From Psychromonas ossibalaenae ATCC BAA-1528 (GTDB lineage Bacteria > Pseudomonadota > Gammaproteobacteria > Enterobacterales > Psychromonadaceae), in assembly GCF_000381745.1 (NCBI RefSeq), contig NZ_KB906969.1, forward strand, positions 1-64,000: a stretch of 64,000 bases of DNA. The letters are read 5' to 3'. The notes beneath the pieces are model-generated. The model was not told the DNA's origin. It did not search any database and saw nothing but the letters and a program-made list of their open reading frames with translations. Each line of letters begins with the position of its first letter. The first letter of the stretch is position 1. Below are positions 59,565 through 64,000 of this stretch, one piece after another. Position numbers and translations under genes: made by a program.

Positions 59565-60824
59565 TCACTCCGCCAGATGTCTTGTTAACCATTGAGCAGA
59601 ATAACTTAAAGAGTTTAAATATGATTCAAAAATGGGAGGTTTATCAATAATGTGCGACTCCCCTTCACGGCTGGCATGGGCAATTAATTTTAAATCCTGC
59701 TCATTGCAGAGAATATCATTTTTATGACCAATGCTCAGCAGCGGTGTATTAATGCGCATACGTGCCAGCAGCCCCTGTTTTTTTAATGAAAAGGGTACGC
59801 AGTACTGATATAAAACCTCAACGCTGGAATTATTAATCTGCATACGCGATGCAATGCAGTCCAGGAGCATAGGAGGTAGTTTTTTATAATTCTCTAACTT
59901 ATCAAAAACACTGCCGACAGCGGCGCCCACACAGACAACGGATTTTACGCTTTTAGGCTCCAAAAAAGCTAAACGAGTGGCGATATTACCGCCGAAACGC
60001 ATGCCCATCAATGAGATACGATCATGATCGACCCAGGGTACATTTTTTAAATAATGAATAATCGCCTGGTGCAGATTAGAGGAATCCTGCTCAAGTTTTA
60101 TCTGCGATGAAAAGCCGATACCAGGCAGATCGACCGTCAGCATAGCAATACCGGCCGGTGCGAGATCTTTTTCAAACAAAGAAAACAGGTCACACTGCAG
60201 TGTATCCAGACCGCCGCTGACAATCACCACGGGCAGAATTGTTTCAGTATGCGGAAGATGTAAAAAACAGCTGATCTGCTTGCCTTTAAACGGCACTTTT
60301 ATCTCTTTTAACAGCGCATTATCATTATACTTAAATGCTTCGCGATAATTATTAAAAGCTAACACTTGTGCCTGAATACTTAATTCATCACCTTTGAGGT
60401 GCGGATAACTGGCCACGCTGTAAAACTGCGAAGCAGTATAATAAGCTTGTTTAGCTTTCTCTTTTTCGCCTTCTTTAGCAAACGCATTAGCCTGCTTCTG
60501 ATAGGACATGCCTTTCTGCGTCCACTCATAACTCCAGTTTCCCGGACGAAAACCGATAACCGTATCTAAAACATCTTCGTCGCTGCGCTTATTTTTTGAA
60601 ACTGAAATATGAGAAAGCACATCATAACAGTCGATAAGATCTAACCCCTGCCATGACCAGAGCATAAATTTTAATAAACGATACCAGCCGTCCTGCTCTT
60701 CACCGTCCATAATGACGTTATCCTGCTTATGATTTTTTTTGGACGCAGAGCTGGGAATAATTGTCGAAGTTTCCTGCACATGAAATTTATGGGCAAAAAG
60801 CGTTTTTGATAAATTTTCGGACAT
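59565..60824 (-). CDS. frsA: Fermentation/respiration switch protein FrsA
   Basis: An alpha/beta-hydrolase fold protein of the FrsA family (419 residues), reported to interact with the PTS protein IIA-Glc in E. coli. Motifs are GFRPGNWSYEWTQKGMSYQ, VSGGLDTLQ, MLTVDLPGIGFSS and a nucleophile elbow that reads GMRFGG. The Ser expected in a classical hydrolase elbow is Arg here. The E. coli family member also shows Arg-type elbows to my knowledge, so an esterase role should not be assumed. It precedes crl in one operon. Confidence 0.93.
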   Translation of the reverse strand: MSENLSKTLFAHKFHVQETSTIIPSSASKKNHKQDNVIMDGEEQDGWYRLLKFMLWSWQGLDLIDCYDVLSHISVSKNKRSDEDVLDTVIGFRPGNWSYEWTQKGMSYQKQANAFAKEGEKEKAKQAYYTASQFYSVASYPHLKGDELSIQAQVLAFNNYREAFKYNDNALLKEIKVPFKGKQISCFLHLPHTETILPVVIVSGGLDTLQCDLFSLFEKDLAPAGIAMLTVDLPGIGFSSQIKLEQDSSNLHQAIIHYLKNVPWVDHDRISLMGMRFGGNIATRLAFLEPKSVKSVVCVGAAVGSVFDKLENYKKLPPMLLDCIASRMQINNSSVEVLYQYCVPFSLKKQGLLARMRINTPLLSIGHKNDILCNEQDLKLIAHASREGESHIIDKPPIFESYLNSLSYSAQWLTRHLAE

Positions 60825-61002
60825 AAAGTGCTCATTAAAAAGTTAACCAATCAGCCTATAGACTACCGAGAATGTAAAAAAACAGCAATTACTGAGGCTC
60901 ATTCGTTCTGTTTTTCAGCTATTCTTTTTAGCTGGCTCAATTTTTTTCTATTTACTATGCCTACCTGGACCGTATCTTAGCTATTTGACCAAGGTAGCTG
61001 GT

Positions 61003-62967
61003 TTAAAGAGATGCCTGATGCGACTTCCTCAGTAATATTTTCTCCGCCTGTATAAGAGCGCTTTTTTCCCCCTGTAGTAAGATCACATCACCGGCTTTAA
61101 AACACACCTTTGCCGATATCACCACTTCTTCTCCACCGCGGCGGTGCAGCGATTTAATAATAATGTCCGCAAGATGAAACTGTTCGACATAACTGCCGAG
61201 CACCTCAGTATTTTCAGTCAGAGTAACCGCATGCAGCTGCTCTATATGCCAGGCATTTTTTTCTGTCTGACTCTCCTGCCCGTAATAAAAACCATGCAGA
61301 TGCTGGTATTTAGTTTTACGTTCACAATCTAAGCGGTGCATAATTCGGCTGCGCGGTACCCCGGACAAAAAAAGCACATGCGCCACCAGCATCAGGCTTC
61401 CTTCCAGAACCTCCGGGATGACTTCCGTCGCGCCGGCATCCTTGAGCATTTCTAATCCATTATCATTTTTTGTGCGTACCAGGACTTTGACATTGGGGTT
61501 AATCGAACGAATCTGCTCTAATAAAGTCAGTGAACGCTGCAGATCATCAAAAGTGATAATCAGAAGCCTGGCTTTTTCAATGCCGGCAATCAGCAGGATT
61601 TCACGGCGGCTGGCATCACCAAATTCAATCATTTCACCGCCCTCCCGCGCCTCTTTAACACGCATCGGATCCCGGTCTAAAACGATAAACGGCAGAGATT
61701 CGCTTTTTAAAAAACGTGAAAGAATCTGCCCGACGCGTCCGTAACCGCAGATAATGGTGTGATCATGAAACTGCCCGGGCAGTGTTTTTTGAAAGCCAAA
61801 TACTTTTTCAGAGTGATGCAGTACTTCGCGGCTGATATTGTGACTGTATTTAACCAGAACAGGTGTCAGCGACATACTGATCACGCCGGTCGCAATAATC
61901 AGCGATGCTAACTCTGCATCCAGCAAATGATACTTGTTGGCTAACGCAATAAGAATAAAACCAAACTCTCCCATTTGCGCCAGCGCAATACCAACACTCA
62001 GCGCCGTTGCCAGCTTCTCTCTCATCATTAAAACAGCCAGCGTGATGGTAGCTGTTTTAGCCAGCATCACGCCGACAACAACCAGCAATAACGTACTAAT
62101 ATTATCTATCAATATGGGAAAGTGTAACAAAGTACCTATGGAGATAAAAAACATCGCCATCAGAATATCTTTAAAAGGCCGAATATCAGCTGAAAGCTGA
62201 TGGCGGTAATGACTTTCAGCCAGCATCATGCCTGCCAAAAAAGCGCCTAAGGCCATTGATAAACCCAGCAGCTGGGTAAACCATGCGGCCAGCAGCGTAA
62301 CAAATAGAGTCGATAGAATAAAAACCTCATCAAACCTGACGCGCCCCATTTCATCGAAAAAACGCGGTAACAACCAGCGTCCCACCGATAATAATACCGC
62401 AACTGCAAATGCGCCTTTAACAAAAGCAATCGACAAAGGGATCAGTATTCCACCTTCGAGGGTAGGCATGGCAATAATAGGAATAATAATTAAAAATGGA
62501 ACAACAGCAAGATCCTGGAAAAGTAAAATCGCAATCGCCAGTTTTCCTGTTTTAGAATGCAGCCGCTGCTGATCTCCCAAGACCTTAACTATAATTGCCG
62601 TTGACGACATGGTTAATACACCGGCAACAGTAAACGACTCTACCCAGCTCATACCAAAAAATTGACTAAGCAGATAAAACATTAGAAATGAAACAATTAC
62701 CTGTAATGCACCGACACCAAATACAGATCGGCGCATTTCAATAAGCTTATTTAATGAAAATTCTAGCCCCAGTGAAAACATTAAAAATACAATGCCGAAC
62801 TCTGCAATCAGTTCTATCTCGTGATATGAGTCCAAGAAGTTAAGCAGGGAAGGACCGAGCACAAACCCAGTAAACAGATAGGCAACAATATTCGACAAAC
62901 GAACCTGTCGAAACACAATCACACTAATAATGGCAAAAGATAATAGTAATAACAGATCGTTCAGCAC
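61003..62967 (-). CDS. Kef/CPA2-type monovalent cation:proton antiporter with RCK domains
   Basis: An inner-membrane potassium or sodium efflux system (654 residues) with about 12-13 helices (about 1-385). It has GLEFSLNKLIEMRR, ILLFQDLAVVPF and GAFLAGMMLAES. A TrkA-N/RCK domain (about 400-520; IICGYGRVGQILSRFL, and EFGDASRREIL) and a TrkA-C domain (about 570-645) follow. It resembles KefB/KefC/YbaL in layout, but glutathione gating cannot be judged. The start is GTG (62967), with AGGAGG 11 bases upstream, a slightly long spacing. The KefG/F ancillary subunit is not adjacent. Confidence 0.9.
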   Translation of the reverse strand: MLNDLLLLLSFAIISVIVFRQVRLSNIVAYLFTGFVLGPSLLNFLDSYHEIELIAEFGIVFLMFSLGLEFSLNKLIEMRRSVFGVGALQVIVSFLMFYLLSQFFGMSWVESFTVAGVLTMSSTAIIVKVLGDQQRLHSKTGKLAIAILLFQDLAVVPFLIIIPIIAMPTLEGGILIPLSIAFVKGAFAVAVLLSVGRWLLPRFFDEMGRVRFDEVFILSTLFVTLLAAWFTQLLGLSMALGAFLAGMMLAESHYRHQLSADIRPFKDILMAMFFISIGTLLHFPILIDNISTLLLVVVGVMLAKTATITLAVLMMREKLATALSVGIALAQMGEFGFILIALANKYHLLDAELASLIIATGVISMSLTPVLVKYSHNISREVLHHSEKVFGFQKTLPGQFHDHTIICGYGRVGQILSRFLKSESLPFIVLDRDPMRVKEAREGGEMIEFGDASRREILLIAGIEKARLLIITFDDLQRSLTLLEQIRSINPNVKVLVRTKNDNGLEMLKDAGATEVIPEVLEGSLMLVAHVLFLSGVPRSRIMHRLDCERKTKYQHLHGFYYGQESQTEKNAWHIEQLHAVTLTENTEVLGSYVEQFHLADIIIKSLHRRGGEEVVISAKVCFKAGDVILLQGEKSALIQAEKILLRKSHQASL

Positions 62968-63303
62968 TATTCTAAAAACCTCCTAATTGACACAACTGTC
63001 AAATAACGCCATTTATATGTCATCAAATATTTTCAGAAAAAGAATACAAACAGTGAAATATTTTTAGATCTGTACCTAATAATTTTTATTTCATAAATGT
63101 TTCTGCCTGTAACATTTAAAAAAAGCAAATAAATTAATCAGTTATCTCGTCAAGTTTAGCCAGATAAAAAGCATTGCTTTAAGCATAGCTAATCCTCAGA
63201 AAATCATGGTAAATAAAACGTCAATTACAATTTTCTATTCTGGCATAGATTGTGCATTTGTTATTGCCGAAGCATTATTTTTTGTCAGATAGAGGGATTT
63301 ATT
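62968..63303. other. 336-bp divergent region, antiporter/diguanylate cyclase
   Basis: Divergent promoters must lie here. It is AT-rich and contains the palindrome at 62987-63002. No gene. Confidence 0.5.
62987..63002. promoter_or_regulatory. Inverted repeat TTGACA-N4-TGTCAA
   Basis: Two perfect 6-base arms lie just upstream of the antiporter ribosome site and could bind a regulator. The TTGACA arm could equally be a -35 element by chance. Confidence 0.3.
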
Positions 63304-64000
63304 ATGGAAACAATCACACAAGCAGAAGTTGGGGGATTTCCTATCAGCACCAACGTCTTTACAGTGTTTTCTAATGACTCGGTCTTAACACCTGAAAATA
63401 AACTAACCGTTCTCGAGCTGCTGCATGAATCATTGGACTTAAAGACCATGATGAACAGTTTTGCCTCTATAACGGCAAAATTTGTCCGCCCTTTTAATAT
63501 CAGTTTCCAGTCTGCACATGGTTTTTTCAGTTCCAAAATCGATACTAAATCGCATTACAGTAAAAGTTATAACCTGTCCTTGCCGTCAACCAGTGCGCGA
63601 ATAGGATCAATAACCTATCAAAGTGACAAGCCGCTTTCTGTGCAGGAAAATAAATTATTAACGGAGCTGCACAACCTACTGATTCCCAGTTTAAAACATG
63701 CATTAAAATTCTCTGAATTAAATTCCATGGTACTCAAGGATCATCTTACTAATATCGGCAACCGTGCTTATTATGATGAATGCTTAAACCGGGCAATTGA
63801 ACAAAGCAGCCGCAACCAGCAGGGCTTATCCTTAATGGTCTTAGACATTAACAGCTTTAAGCTTATCAATGATACTTACGGACATTTACAAGGTGACAAG
63901 GTACTGCAGGCTTTTGCCGGGTTGTTAACAAAAAGCGTGCGCACATCGGATATGGTGTTTCGCTTAGGCGGTGATGAATTTGCTGTTATTCTGCAGCCGG
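63304..64000 (+). CDS. GGDEF diguanylate cyclase, cut by the window end
   Basis: Makes cyclic di-GMP. The visible 232 residues start with a sensory region (about 1-150, GAF-like by layout; LELLHESLDLKTMMNSFAS, LSVQENKLLTELHNLL) and then the GGDEF domain (from about 160; DHLTNIGNRAYYDECL). The domain reaches RLGGDEFAVI (GGDEF at 222-226). An intact product-inhibition site, RTSD, lies five residues ahead of GGDEF (213-216). The ATG has AGAGGGA upstream. The frame is open to the last base of the window. Confidence 0.92.
   Translation, partial: METITQAEVGGFPISTNVFTVFSNDSVLTPENKLTVLELLHESLDLKTMMNSFASITAKFVRPFNISFQSAHGFFSSKIDTKSHYSKSYNLSLPSTSARIGSITYQSDKPLSVQENKLLTELHNLLIPSLKHALKFSELNSMVLKDHLTNIGNRAYYDECLNRAIEQSSRNQQGLSLMVLDINSFKLINDTYGHLQGDKVLQAFAGLLTKSVRTSDMVFRLGGDEFAVILQP

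Overview
The window reads as chromosome from a marine gammaproteobacterium with a fairly low G+C content, most like Psychromonas or a close relative among the Alteromonadales/Vibrionales. The evidence is the ftsB-ispD-ispF-truD / yqaA-nlpD-rpoS order, a Crl protein, an MSHA-type pilus locus, frsA-crl-proB-proA synteny, secreted chitinase and nucleases, and a MITE-like repeat of a type I recall from Vibrio/Psychromonas genomes. The genus is inferred from gene content, not from a database search.

Layout. (1) 1-9100 is a secreted-enzyme region. It holds a lipoprotein 5'-nucleotidase, an ExeM-type nuclease with a GlyGly-CTERM tail, endonuclease I, a SorC-family regulator and three related small secreted peptide genes, one of them broken (201-368). 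Together these suggest use of extracellular DNA. (2) 9293-23145 carries tcdA, the 180-kDa class NAD-glutamate dehydrogenase, a multidomain GH18 chitinase and an RND efflux pair. (3) 23146-27833 is an accessory patch. A decayed IS6-family transposase and a decayed tyrosine integrase bracket a membrane-anchored LuxR-type protein and a two-gene flavocytochrome c sulfide dehydrogenase-like system. The cytochrome of that system is a lipoprotein with a long Asp-rich calcium-binding-type segment. (4) 27834-34949 holds groES-groEL behind a clear sigma-32 promoter, fxsA, an HcaT-like MFS transporter and a GH2 beta-mannosidase. (5) 35113-37904 is a response regulator-TPR gene followed by two minor pilins. 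(6) 38257-49142 is core genome: rpoS, nlpD, yqaA, truD, ispF, ispD, ftsB, guaA, guaB and xseA, with a 263-bp MITE-like element between guaB and xseA. (7) 49469-56296 is the pilin half of an MSHA locus (mshA, C, D, O, P, Q). (8) 56556-62967 holds proA, proB, crl, frsA and a Kef-type antiporter. The window ends inside a GGDEF diguanylate cyclase.

How the genes work together. The nucleases and nucleotidase could take DNA to nucleosides and phosphate, and the SorC protein is a candidate sensor. Chitinase, mannosidase/MFS and NAD-GDH fit growth on marine polymers and amino acids. RpoS and its helper Crl are both here. The MSHA genes, minor pilins and cyclic-di-GMP enzyme point to surface attachment.

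The most unusual items are the sulfide dehydrogenase-like pair with its calcium-binding cytochrome lipoprotein, the small secreted peptide family with its pseudogene, and the relics that flank the accessory patch. No tRNA, rRNA, CRISPR array or riboswitch was recognised.
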